DNA of 64,000 nt from Paraburkholderia sabiae (GTDB lineage: Bacteria > Pseudomonadota > Gammaproteobacteria > Burkholderiales > Burkholderiaceae), in assembly GCF_030412785.1 (NCBI RefSeq), contig NZ_CP125296.1, positions 1,922,001 through 1,986,000 of the forward strand. Reading direction: 5' to 3'. Each line of letters starts with the position of its first letter. Position 1 is the stretch's first letter. Below, piece by piece: positions 16,840 to 25,360 of this stretch. The translations under genes and the position numbers were made by a program. Under the pieces are notes generated by a model. The model was given only the letters and a program-made list of their open reading frames with translations. It was not told the origin of the DNA and did not search any database.

Positions 16840-17736
16840 ATGTCTGAAGTTGTGTCGATACCCCATGCTGCACCCGGAAATATCACAGTGTGCGCAAATG
16901 CCTGCGCATCGCACGATGCCGCGCGCCGCATTCCCGTGGTCTGGTACAACGATTCGAAGCAGGCAGCCGTCGAACAGAAAGACGCGCCCCGTCTGGGCGT
17001 CGCGCAGATTCTGTCGAGTGCGCAAAGCGAAGCCGAACGCGCGCGCATCGTGTCGAGCCTGCTGCATCTGACGGGCTTTTCGACCTTCGCCTATTTCGCG
17101 CTCGAATTCTCGGGCGACCGTGTGCAAAGACTCTTTCTGCACGAAGCCTTCACGCCTTCCACGTATCGCGGCGAGTATGTGCATCGTCATCACTTCGATG
17201 TCGACCCGCGCACGTTCGGCGCGCGCATGTGCAGCATGCCGATCGTGTGGGACTTGCGCAATCTGCGTCAGCAAGGCGAGCGTCAAAGTCTCGCGTTGCC
17301 CGACGAGCGCGAAGCCTTCGCCGATTTCCTGCAGACGATGCGCGACGACGCGATGTGCAGCGGCATCATGTATTCGATGGCGATGCCGGGCACGCGCCTG
17401 CATGCGTTCATGAGTTTCACCGCGCCGCGCCGCAATCGCGACTGGATCACAGCGGCCACCGTCGAACAGGCGCTGTCGATCGGCTTGTCGGTTCACAAGT
17501 TCGGTTCTCCGAAGCTGATCACAGCGGCACGCGAGCACGCGTCGAACAGTCTCACGGCCTTCGAACAGAAGCTGCTGACGGGAATCGCGGAAGGCGCGTC
17601 CGACAAGGAAATCGGGCGACGGCTCGATACGAGCGCGCATAACGTCGACTATCATCTGCGCAAGCTGCGCAAACGGTTCGGCGTGTCGAACCGGATCGAG
17701 TTGACGTATCTGACGGCGAAGATGGAGTTGATCTGA
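16840..17736 (+). CDS. LuxR-type transcriptional regulator (orphan, autoinducer-binding fold)
   Basis: This 298-aa protein pairs a ligand-binding domain (about 50-215; HHFDVDPRTF and PIVWDL supply the Asp-Pro and Trp of AHL receptors) with a C-terminal LuxR HTH (LTAFEQKLLTGIAEGASDKE, then RRLDTSAHNVDYHLRKLRKRF). The ATG at 16840 has GAGG 9 nt upstream; a start nine codons earlier is open but lacks a ribosome-binding site. It is divergent from the other LuxR-type gene, and neither has a synthase. The two share the Asp-Pro/Trp layout but are clearly different in sequence, so this is not a recent tandem duplication. Confidence 0.87.
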   Translation: MSEVVSIPHAAPGNITVCANACASHDAARRIPVVWYNDSKQAAVEQKDAPRLGVAQILSSAQSEAERARIVSSLLHLTGFSTFAYFALEFSGDRVQRLFLHEAFTPSTYRGEYVHRHHFDVDPRTFGARMCSMPIVWDLRNLRQQGERQSLALPDEREAFADFLQTMRDDAMCSGIMYSMAMPGTRLHAFMSFTAPRRNRDWITAATVEQALSIGLSVHKFGSPKLITAAREHASNSLTAFEQKLLTGIAEGASDKEIGRRLDTSAHNVDYHLRKLRKRFGVSNRIELTYLTAKMELI

Positions 17737-17853
17737 GCTGAGCAATCTTTACCACGCGTCGTCCCGATGCATCAGAAACTTGCCGGCGTTGCCGCACGAT
17801 CTGATAATTGAAAGCACACGTCGATAGACGGTGTCGGCATCGAGGAGACATGC

Positions 17854-18774
17854 GTGAACCGCATTCAGCGCCTCCCGGCAAATTGCGCGACAACCAGTAG
17901 CCTCACTCACTGGTTGCACTCGTGCGTCTGCATCACTGTGCTCGTGTTTCCCGGCACGGCGCTCGCAATGAATTTCAAGCTCGATGCATCACCGCAGGTC
18001 CATCTGAAAGTCGTGATGGCTGAAGGGAGGATTCAGGATGGCGACGCCGAGAAATTCGCGGCCCTGGCCAGATCGGCCGACCGTGACGACGAAGGGCTCG
18101 TCGTCCTCTTTCTGAATAGCCCGGGTGGTAACGTCGAGGCCGCGTTTCGTGTCGTCGATGCAATGGATAAAGTCCGCGTTTATACAGCCGTTCCTGACCA
18201 CGCGAAGTGCGCATCCGCTTGCGCTTCCATCCTGTTCGCTTCAGGAGAACGCCGCAGTGTCCTGGGTACCGGAATGCTCGGCTTTCACAGTTGCTACCGG
18301 CGCGACGCGAAAGGCTACGCCGCGGACTCGCTTTGCAATGAAATCATCGCTGCCAATGCCATGCAACGAGGAATAAGCCAGGCCGCGATCAATCGATTCG
18401 TCAAGCGTTATGGCGCGGGAGACATGGCATGGGTCGGGCGCGATATCGCTTGCAAGTCGCTGCAGGGCTTGTGCAAGCCTGGTCTGCTCGAAGCCCGATA
18501 CGAAACGAAGGCTTCTACGACGCACGTTTCCGATTGCAGCAAGCTTGTTTCGCTCCAGGCGCGGCTCATTTGCGGAGACGCGGAGCTGACCCGTATCGAC
18601 AGGACATTGGCTGAAATCTATGGGCAGAAGATGAAGACCTCGACCAACAAGAACCGATTGCGCGCCGATCAGCGGACATGGCTCCGAAGTTCGCGCGATG
18701 TATGCACTGACAGGGACTGTCTGCTGCGCAGCTATCGGATGCGCATCGCTGAGCTGAAGCGGATGCCTTCCTAG
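17854..18774 (+). CDS. Secreted ClpP-like serine protease fused to LprI-like domain
   Basis: The 306-aa product starts at GTG with GAGGAG 6 nt upstream. A signal sequence (residues about 20-39) suggests periplasmic location. Residues 45-195 match periplasmic ClpP/SppA-like proteins: LNSPGGNVEAAF forms the oxyanion loop, CASACASILFASGERR carries the likely catalytic Ser, and LGFHS the His. Residues about 225-303 match the Cys-rich LprI/DUF1311 fold (CSKL...LICGDAELTRIDRTLAEIYG, LRADQRTWL, then C-5-C), a family linked to lysozyme inhibition. The fusion of the two domains is noteworthy. It stands alone, convergent with glgP. Confidence 0.8.
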   Translation: MNRIQRLPANCATTSSLTHWLHSCVCITVLVFPGTALAMNFKLDASPQVHLKVVMAEGRIQDGDAEKFAALARSADRDDEGLVVLFLNSPGGNVEAAFRVVDAMDKVRVYTAVPDHAKCASACASILFASGERRSVLGTGMLGFHSCYRRDAKGYAADSLCNEIIAANAMQRGISQAAINRFVKRYGAGDMAWVGRDIACKSLQGLCKPGLLEARYETKASTTHVSDCSKLVSLQARLICGDAELTRIDRTLAEIYGQKMKTSTNKNRLRADQRTWLRSSRDVCTDRDCLLRSYRMRIAELKRMPS

Positions 18775-18817
18775 CGACGGCGGCACATTCCCGCGTCGAG
18801 CCTTTTCCAGCGATGCC

Positions 18818-21337
18818 TCAAAGCATCACCGGCACGCTGAGCGCCTGATCGAGCGTGACGCGTACCCGGGAGATGTTCCAGATTCGCTCACAGTACTCGG
18901 CAATCGCGCGATCCGATGAGAACTTCCCCGAGTACGCGGTGTTGAGAATCGACATGCGCGTCCAACGGGCAGGATCTTGCCACGCACGGCTCACGCGTTC
19001 CTGACACGCGACATAATCCGCATAGTCCGCGAGCACGAGAAACGGATCGGCGTTGAGCAGGTTGTCGACAAGCGGACGAAACACCTGCTTGTCGCCGCGA
19101 GAAAAGTACCCGTCAGAAATCAGATAGAGCGTCTCGCGCAGTGCTGCATTGCTCTCGACATGCAGCGCAGGCCGATAACCCTCTCGCTTGACGTTCTCCA
19201 CCTGCGCTGCAGTGAGACCGAAAAGAAAGAAGTTCTCGGGACCTGCTTCATCGCGGATTTCGATGTTTGCGCCATCCAGCGTGCCGACCGTGAGCGCGCC
19301 GTTCATCATGAACTTCATGTTCCCCGTGCCGGATGCTTCCTTGCCGGCGGTGGAAATCTGCTCGGATACGTCGGCGGCGGGATAGATGAAGTGCGCGTTC
19401 TTCACATTGAAATCCGGAAAGAACACGACCTTTAGTTTGCCGTTCATCGCCGTGTCGTTGTTGACGACCTCCGCGATTCCCGTAATCAGCCGGATCATCA
19501 GCTTTGCCATCGCATAGCCTGGCGCCGCCTTGCCGCCAAAGATGAAGCAGCGCGGCGCGGCGTCCGGCTCCTGATTGCGCCGCAGCCGCTGATAAAGCGT
19601 GATGATATAAAGCGCGTTCAGATGCTGCCGCTTGTACTCGTGAATGCGCTTTACCTGAACGTCGAATAGCGCGGCGGGATCGACGGCAATATGCGTGACA
19701 TCGCGGATTCGCTCGGCCAGTATCCTCTTGTTCGAATGTTTGACATTACGCCATTTCGCCTGAAACGTGGGGTCGTCAGCGTATGCGTCGAGCGCTCTCA
19801 GCCGTTTGAGATCGGTAACCCATCCTTCCCCAACCGTCTCGTCGAGCAGGCTGGCGAGTCCCGGATTACTCAGCAGCATGAAGCGGCGCGGCGTGACGCC
19901 GTTCGTGACGTTGAGAAAGCGCTCGGGCCACAACTCCGCGAAGTCTCGCAACACGGTCTCTTTGAGCAGTTTGGAGTGCAGTTCGGCAACGCCGTTGACA
20001 GCATGACTGCCGACCATCGACAGATGCGCCATGCGGATTTTCTTCTCGCCGCTCTCGTCGATCAGCGACATACGCGCAATGCGCGCTTCATCGCCGGGAT
20101 ATCTGCGGCGCACGGTTTCGAGGAAACGGCGGTTGATTTCGTAGATGATCTCGAGCAGGCGCGGCAACAACTGATTAAAGAGCGGCAGCCCCCATGTTTC
20201 GAGCGCCTCAGGTAAAAGCGTGTGATTGGTGTAAGACAGCGTGCGGCAGGTGATCTCCCATGCCTCGTCCCACGCAACCATTCGCACGTCGACCAGCAGG
20301 CGCATCAATTCCGCCACTGCGATAGAAGGATGCGTGTCGTTCAGCTGCACCGTGAACATATCGGCGAAACGCGCTACGGGTTCGCCCTTCAGATCGAGAA
20401 GACGCAGCATGTCCTGCAATGAGCAGGACACGAAAAAGTACTGCTGCGCGAGGCGCAGCCGCTTGCCGGCTTCGGGTTCGTCGTTGGGATAGAGCACCTT
20501 CGAAAGCGTTTCGGAGATCACCTTCTCCTGCACGGCCTGGTAATAATCGCCCGCATTGAAGTCCTGCAAGTCGAATGACTCGACAGCTTCGCTCTTCCAC
20601 AAACGAAGCGTGTTGCAGGTATTGACGCGAAAGCCGAGCATCGGCGTATCGCAGGCGACGCCCTTGACCATGCGTGCCGGCACCCAGCGCACCTTGTACC
20701 GGCCTTGTTCATCGGTTGCGCTTTCCGTGTGGCCGCCAAAGGCCACGTAATACGCCACATTAGGGCGCACGATCTCCCACGGATTGCCTTTTGCCAGCCA
20801 CTTGTCCGTCACCTCGACCTGACAGCCGTCGCGAATCTCCTGATCGAAGATACCGAATTCATAGCGGATGCCATAACCGACCGACGGAATTTCGAGCGTT
20901 GCGAGCGAATCGAGGTAACAGGCCGCCAGCCGCCCCAACCCGCCGTTCCCGAGCCCCGGTTCTTCTTCGAGCGCAAGCAGCGTGTCGAGATCCTGTCCGA
21001 GCGAACGCATCGCCGCACGCGCGTTCTCTTCGATACCGAGGTTGACGAGATTGTTGCCGAGCTGAGGCCCGATCAGGAATTCGGCGGAGAGGTAGCACGC
21101 CACCCGCAATTCGCGCGTGGCGTAGGTCTGGATCGTCGCGGCCCAGCGCGCGAGCATGCGGTCGCGCACGCTGTAGGCAAGCGCCATGTACCAGTCGTGC
21201 GGCGTCGCAATACCGGGCGGACGTGCCTGCAGGCAGATCAGATTGTCGAGCACGCCGTGGCGCAGCGCGTCGACGTCCATTCCGTTGCGAGCGGAATCCG
21301 CGCTCAGCGTGATGCTCGACGTCGCGGCAGTGGCCAC
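18818..21337 (-). CDS. glgP: Glycogen/maltodextrin phosphorylase
   Basis: This 839-aa enzyme removes glucose-1-phosphate from alpha-1,4-glucans. Family blocks are LSAEFLIGPQLGNNLVNLGI, EEEPGLGNGGLGRLAACYLD, VQVKRIHEYKRQHLN and the PLP-lysine region EASGTGNMKFMMNGALTVGT. It starts at GTG with AAGGGGAAG about 6 nt upstream. No other glycogen genes are beside it, so it is an isolated copy. It is full length with no sign of damage. Confidence 0.96.
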   Translation of the reverse strand: MATAATSSITLSADSARNGMDVDALRHGVLDNLICLQARPPGIATPHDWYMALAYSVRDRMLARWAATIQTYATRELRVACYLSAEFLIGPQLGNNLVNLGIEENARAAMRSLGQDLDTLLALEEEPGLGNGGLGRLAACYLDSLATLEIPSVGYGIRYEFGIFDQEIRDGCQVEVTDKWLAKGNPWEIVRPNVAYYVAFGGHTESATDEQGRYKVRWVPARMVKGVACDTPMLGFRVNTCNTLRLWKSEAVESFDLQDFNAGDYYQAVQEKVISETLSKVLYPNDEPEAGKRLRLAQQYFFVSCSLQDMLRLLDLKGEPVARFADMFTVQLNDTHPSIAVAELMRLLVDVRMVAWDEAWEITCRTLSYTNHTLLPEALETWGLPLFNQLLPRLLEIIYEINRRFLETVRRRYPGDEARIARMSLIDESGEKKIRMAHLSMVGSHAVNGVAELHSKLLKETVLRDFAELWPERFLNVTNGVTPRRFMLLSNPGLASLLDETVGEGWVTDLKRLRALDAYADDPTFQAKWRNVKHSNKRILAERIRDVTHIAVDPAALFDVQVKRIHEYKRQHLNALYIITLYQRLRRNQEPDAAPRCFIFGGKAAPGYAMAKLMIRLITGIAEVVNNDTAMNGKLKVVFFPDFNVKNAHFIYPAADVSEQISTAGKEASGTGNMKFMMNGALTVGTLDGANIEIRDEAGPENFFLFGLTAAQVENVKREGYRPALHVESNAALRETLYLISDGYFSRGDKQVFRPLVDNLLNADPFLVLADYADYVACQERVSRAWQDPARWTRMSILNTAYSGKFSSDRAIAEYCERIWNISRVRVTLDQALSVPVML

Positions 21338-21492
21338 CTGGCTTCCCCTTGTTGCGTCGCCTCAAAGCTTCAATCGGGCCATGCAACATGAAGCGGCCGT
21401 GAAAGCAGAATACGTTACCGGCACTGCATTTCAAGTGCTATTCCACACGCAGCGTTCCGCCTGTTTCGACGATGACGCGCTTGCTGTGTCGC

Positions 21493-21684
21493 TCAGGATC
21501 CCGCCGGCTGAGCATTTAATCCCGACAATTGCGGAAGCTGCTGCGGGGCAATCGTTCCGCGTTCGACGGAGACAGAAGCGGCGGGCGGCGCAACGGCGGT
21601 GGACGGTTTTGGCGTGACGGCAGCATCGACAAGAAATCCACTCGATGTGAGAAAGATTGCGAGTAAAAATACGAATTCCATCAT
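21493..21684 (-). CDS. Small hypothetical membrane or secreted peptide
   Basis: This 63-aa frame starts MMEFVFLLAIFLTSSGFLV, a single hydrophobic helix that could be a signal anchor. A Pro/Ala/Val-rich tail follows. GAGG lies 6 nt before the ATG. No homology is recognised. The flanks hold no competing gene, which supports it modestly. Confidence 0.45.
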   Translation of the reverse strand: MMEFVFLLAIFLTSSGFLVDAAVTPKPSTAVAPPAASVSVERGTIAPQQLPQLSGLNAQPAGS

Positions 21685-22192
21685 GTGCCTCGTCTATGTC
21701 AATGGTCCCTTCCGGCGTCGCGCCGGCGTTCGTATGTGACAGATGCCCGCCAATGGCACTGGCAAGTATCGAGTCTGCTATATCCCTCAGATCAAGGATA
21801 TTGTGCAGATCGTCGATATGATATTGGACCAAAGTCCAATATCGCGCTAAAACTTCCTCGGAACGGGAGTCGAACGTTTGCAAGCAATCGTCATGCGTAT
21901 CGCGGTGGCGGCCATCCTCCCGGTAACGTCGAACATCCAGACCTTGTCGGGCCCGCAGAGCGGTTCGTGCGTATTGTGAGTCGCAGCAAAGCGCATCTAC
22001 TGGCCCAACGCTCGAGGAGGAGACACAGGGCTGCCGCTTCTGCAAAGGGCACTTCTTTAGCACGCAGTCTTTCTCCGCGCCAAAGCAATTCTTCCGACAT
22101 AAAAGTACTGTGCTTGCGCCTGGCGGGATTTTTGCCCTGAACAAAAATTGGTGTCGCTTCGTATCCGACCTGTCACACGTACATCGGGCGGC
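21685..22192. other. Intergenic region with a perfect palindrome
   Basis: This 508-bp stretch has a lower GC content in its middle. Open frames here lack ribosome-binding sites and known motifs. The notable element is the 24-bp inverted repeat at 21820-21843, listed separately. Confidence 0.5.
21820..21843. promoter_or_regulatory. Perfect 10-bp inverted repeat (operator or hairpin)
   Basis: GATATTGGAC and GTCCAATATC are exact reverse complements separated by CAAA. It lies about 135 bp upstream of the small membrane peptide on the minus strand and is not followed by a T-tract. It most resembles an operator for a dimeric repressor; which regulator binds is unknown. Confidence 0.55.
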
Positions 22193-22651
22193 TCAACGCG
22201 GCGCGGCGCGATAGCGTGCGAGGAAGCGGTCCAGTTGCCCTGCGAACACCTTCCCATCGTTGGCGGAATAAGGTGTCGGGCCACCCGTTTCGATGCCCGA
22301 ACTGCGCAACTGATCCATGACATCGCGCATCGTCAGACGCTCCTGGATGTTCTCGCGGCTGAACCACGTGCCGCGCGGATCGAGTACATGTGCGCCCTTG
22401 TCGAGGGCAGCGGCGGCAAGCGGAATGTCCGCCGTAATCACGAGATCGCCGTTCTCAACGAGTTCGACGATGCGATTATCGGCAGCGTCGAAGCCCGCCG
22501 GTACTTGTATCGCCTTGATAAAACGGGAAGGCGGTGTTCGCAGATATTGATTCGCGACCAGCGTCACGCACACTTCGACGCGACGCGCAGCGCGAAACAA
22601 TATCTCCTTGACGACGACCGGGCAGGCGTCTGCGTCAACCAGCACTTGCAT
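22193..22651 (-). CDS. yaiI: YaiI/YqxD family protein (UPF0178)
   Basis: This 152-aa protein starts [11 protein letters not shown], the hallmark of the UPF0178/DUF188 family, which has a PIN-like fold. It continues with [23 protein letters not shown] and a C-terminal [20 protein letters not shown] block. The biochemical role is not established for the family. The frame is open five codons upstream, but the family starts at this Met. It lies downstream of the hydroquinone operon, probably beyond a terminator. Confidence 0.9.
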   Translation of the reverse strand: MQVLVDADACPVVVKEILFRAARRVEVCVTLVANQYLRTPPSRFIKAIQVPAGFDAADNRIVELVENGDLVITADIPLAAAALDKGAHVLDPRGTWFSRENIQERLTMRDVMDQLRSSGIETGGPTPYSANDGKVFAGQLDRFLARYRAAPR

Positions 22652-22674
22652 CGAAGTAACACCCATAGAGGAAA

Positions 22675-22700
22675 AGAGCAGACATCTTACTGCCTGCTCT
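22675..22700 (-). terminator. Probable Rho-independent terminator of the hydroquinone operon
   Basis: Read on the minus strand, AGAGCAG and CTGCTCT form a 7-bp stem with a 12-nt loop, directly followed by TTTT. It lies between the Rieske gene stop and the YaiI-family start. The stem is short, so it may be leaky. Confidence 0.55.
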
Positions 22701-22727
22701 CGCCTGACGCGAACTTCGGCATGACGG

Positions 22728-23063
22728 TCACATGTTCACTTCGACAACGGACCGCGTCGCATCGACCTGCACCGCGACTGCATCGAGCGCGGCGCCAGCG
22801 CACGGTCCTTCGATGCAGCGCCCATCCTCGAAGCGAAAAAGCGCGCTGTGATGTGCGCACATCAGTACCTGTGCGCGATAGCACGACACCTGTCCTTCTT
22901 CGAAATCGAGCCGGACAGAGAAATGCGGGCAGCGGTTCACATAGCCCCATACGCTGTCGCCGCGACGCACGACGATCACGGGCCGGCCTGCGCGGTCCAC
23001 GACGTGCGCACCGCCATCGGGCACGTCACCGAGGCTGCACAGCCGGTGTGTTTCGCCATTCAT
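22728..23063 (-). CDS. Rieske [2Fe-2S] ferredoxin
   Basis: This 111-aa protein has the two Rieske cluster motifs, C-P-H in [11 protein letters not shown] and C-A-H-H in [17 protein letters not shown]. It is the size of small ferredoxins that feed electrons to oxygenases. Its ATG overlaps the YCII stop by 4 bp, so it is the last gene of the hydroquinone operon. Neither ring-cleavage dioxygenase in the operon is known to need external electrons, so its partner is unclear. It could serve an upstream hydroxylase encoded elsewhere or keep the dioxygenase iron reduced. Confidence 0.9.
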   Translation of the reverse strand: MNGETHRLCSLGDVPDGGAHVVDRAGRPVIVVRRGDSVWGYVNRCPHFSVRLDFEEGQVSCYRAQVLMCAHHSALFRFEDGRCIEGPCAGAALDAVAVQVDATRSVVEVNM

Positions 23064-23371
23064 ACGCGCTGCTCCGGATTGCCGAGGCTCCAGTCCCACG
23101 GCCGCACTTCGACCCGCTCGAACAGGCCTGCCTGCATATACGGATCGTTGCCGACGAACGCCATCACATCGCCGATACCATCCGCTTCGACGACGAGCAG
23201 CGTGCCGTTCATCGCGTCGCAATGCGGCGCGAGCGTCGGGCCACCGAGCCGCACGAACACGCCGTGCGACGACGCGCTGCGCAAATACGCGCGATGACTG
23301 GGCCGCACGCGCTCACGCACTTCGCGCATTTGCGGCTTGTCGGTGGCGAACACTGCGAAGTAACGTCTCAT
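23060..23371 (-). CDS. YCII-domain protein
   Basis: This 103-aa protein matches the YCII family: RRYFAVFATDKP at the start, RPSHRAYL (conserved His), GTLLVVEADGIGDVMAFVGNDPYMQAGLFERVEVRPW. YCII proteins are small, often dehalogenase- or isomerase-like. Its start overlaps the dioxygenase stop as ATGA and its end overlaps the Rieske gene, showing tight coupling to the pathway. A role in handling muconolactone or maleylacetate isomers is only a guess. Confidence 0.87.
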   Translation of the reverse strand: MRRYFAVFATDKPQMREVRERVRPSHRAYLRSASSHGVFVRLGGPTLAPHCDAMNGTLLVVEADGIGDVMAFVGNDPYMQAGLFERVEVRPWDWSLGNPEQRV

Positions 23372-24249
23372 GACGCGGCGCTCCCATCCAGTACGAAGTC
23401 GTAGCGCGCTTCGCGATAAGAACCGTTGAAACCGAAGCGGCGCGCGAGTTCGTCTTCTGCGGAGCGTTCGTCGTATGCAACCATCAGCGAAGGCTTCACG
23501 CCGAACACGGCATCCGATTGCAGATACGGATCGTCCTTGTCGAACAGATGCGTGACGAGCGTGCGATAGTCCGGCGCCTTGATCATGAAATGCAGATGCG
23601 CAGGACGCCACGGATGCCGCCCCGTCGCTTCAAGCATCTGACCCACGGGACCATCCGTCGGAATCGGATAGCTGACGGGCACGATCGTCGTGATCGCATA
23701 GCGCCCTTCGGCGTCCGTTCGATAGCGCCCGCGCAGATTGCCATGCGGCTGCGCCGTGTCCTGTCCGGAGTACATGCCGTTGTCGGCTGTCTGCCACACG
23801 TCGAGCAATGCACCAGCAATGGGTTCGCCCGTCGTCGTCAATACGCGGCCATGCACGAGCGCGGGCGCGCCCGGCGTGAAGGCCATGTTCTCGCCGTATG
23901 CACGCTCCGGCATCCCTTCGATATAGAACGGTCCGAACACGGTTGTGTCGGTCGCGCCCGTGGCCAGCCGGTGATTGATCGCGTCGACGAGCATCGACAC
24001 GCCGAGCGTATCCGACAGCAGAATGAACTCCTGACGCACGAGGTCGTCGCACATCTTGCCCGTCGCGGTCAGAAAGCGGATGGCCGACATCCACTCGGCC
24101 TCTGTCGGCTCGACCTCGCGCACGAATGCGTGCATGTGCCGGATGAGGCTTTGCATCAACGTGCGCAGCCGCGCATCTTCCGTGTTCGCGAAGCTTGCTA
24201 CGACCTGCTCTGTCAAGGCTCGTTCGGCCTCTCGTTCGTCTGTCGACAT
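23368..24249 (-). CDS. pnpG: Hydroxyquinol 1,2-dioxygenase (intradiol)
   Basis: This 293-aa intradiol ring-cleavage enzyme converts hydroxyquinol (benzene-1,2,4-triol) to maleylacetate. Typical blocks are TGKMCDDLVRQEFILLSDTLG in the N-terminal dimerisation domain, then RGRYRTDAEGRYAITTIVPVSYPIP with a likely Fe(III) Tyr ligand, and GRHPWRPAHLHF with the two His ligands. A strong GGAGGA ribosome-binding site precedes the ATG. The gene is fifth in the hydroquinone operon, the place of pnpG in p-nitrophenol degraders. Catechol as substrate is less likely given the neighbours. Confidence 0.88.
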   Translation of the reverse strand: MSTDEREAERALTEQVVASFANTEDARLRTLMQSLIRHMHAFVREVEPTEAEWMSAIRFLTATGKMCDDLVRQEFILLSDTLGVSMLVDAINHRLATGATDTTVFGPFYIEGMPERAYGENMAFTPGAPALVHGRVLTTTGEPIAGALLDVWQTADNGMYSGQDTAQPHGNLRGRYRTDAEGRYAITTIVPVSYPIPTDGPVGQMLEATGRHPWRPAHLHFMIKAPDYRTLVTHLFDKDDPYLQSDAVFGVKPSLMVAYDERSAEDELARRFGFNGSYREARYDFVLDGSAAS

Positions 24250-24278
24250 GTCTTCCTCCAGGTTCTTGCCTATCGTGT

Positions 24279-25352
24279 TCAGGCCGGCGCTGTGCCCTGC
24301 CATGCGCGCTGCAACAGCGCGCGGATCGCATCGCGTTCTATCGCTCGCGGATTCGCATACGGATTGCGGCACGCAAGCTCGGCGGCTTCGTCGAGACCTG
24401 CTTCGGGCATGCCGATCTCCGCGAGCGACACGGGAATGCCGAGCGTTCGGTTCAATTCGTAGAGCAGTGGCCCGGCCTCGCTCGCGTGCTGGCCGCCGAG
24501 CGCCTGCGCGACGCGCGCCAACGCATCGGACGCGGCCTCGTGGTTGTAGTGTGCCGTATGCGGCAGCATCGCGGCATGCGTCTGCGCATGCGGCAAGTTG
24601 AACGTGCCGCCGAGCGTATGACACAGCTTGTGATGCAGCGCCATGCCGACCGCGCCGAGACAGCTGCCCGCGAGCCACGCGCCATATAACGCGCGGCTGC
24701 GTGCGTCGGCATCGTCCGGCGTGCGCACGATCGCGGGCAACGCGGCGCCCAGCGCGCGGATCGACTCTTGCGCCATCAGGCTGATGACAGGGTTCGCGTC
24801 TTCCGCATAGAGCGCTTCGACCGCGTGCGCAATCGCATTGACGCCCGAGGCCGCCGAAATCGACGGCGGCAACGTCAGCGTGAGCGATGGATCGTAGACA
24901 ACCGTGCGCGGCAACACGCGCAAATCGCGCCCTGTGCGCTTGACGCGCCCTTCCGTGAGGCCGTATATCGGCGTCATCTCCGAGCCCGCGTAGGTGGTCG
25001 GCACGGCGATGATGGGCAACGACGACTCCAGCGCGATTGCCTTGCCGAGACCGATCGTCGAGCCGCCGCCGACGGCGATGCAGCAATCGGCGTCGAGCGT
25101 TGCGGCCGCTTCGCGCGCGGCGCGTGCTACGTCGACGGGCACATGCATCACGGCCTGCGCATGCACGCCTGCCGCACGTTCACCGAGCACGCGCGCGACT
25201 TCATCGGCCAACACGTGCTGCTCGGGCGTAGCGAGAATCAGCGCGCGCCGCGCGCCGAGCCGCTCGACTTCCGCGGGCAGTTGCGCAAGCGCGCCCCACT
25301 CGAACACCACGCGCGATGGCGTGCCCTGATAGACAAAGCCCTTCATCGCCAT
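24279..25352 (-). CDS. pnpF: Maleylacetate reductase
   Basis: This 357-aa iron-type alcohol dehydrogenase fold enzyme reduces maleylacetate to 3-oxoadipate with NAD(P)H. Seen are the nucleotide-binding CCIAVGGGSTIGLGKAIAL, the substrate loop VPTTYAGSEMTPIYG and the His-rich region ALHHKLCHTLGGTFNLPHAQ. The first of two in-frame ATGs was chosen because AGGA lies 5 nt upstream. It follows the aldehyde dehydrogenase by 8 bp. Both ring-cleavage branches of the operon converge on its substrate. Confidence 0.9.
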   Translation of the reverse strand: MAMKGFVYQGTPSRVVFEWGALAQLPAEVERLGARRALILATPEQHVLADEVARVLGERAAGVHAQAVMHVPVDVARAAREAAATLDADCCIAVGGGSTIGLGKAIALESSLPIIAVPTTYAGSEMTPIYGLTEGRVKRTGRDLRVLPRTVVYDPSLTLTLPPSISAASGVNAIAHAVEALYAEDANPVISLMAQESIRALGAALPAIVRTPDDADARSRALYGAWLAGSCLGAVGMALHHKLCHTLGGTFNLPHAQTHAAMLPHTAHYNHEAASDALARVAQALGGQHASEAGPLLYELNRTLGIPVSLAEIGMPEAGLDEAAELACRNPYANPRAIERDAIRALLQRAWQGTAPA

Positions 25353-25360
25353 TGTCCTTT

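Noticed and set aside
21685..22140. 151-aa open frame
   Set aside because: It lacks a ribosome-binding site and any recognisable domain, runs over the palindrome and has shadow-like composition.
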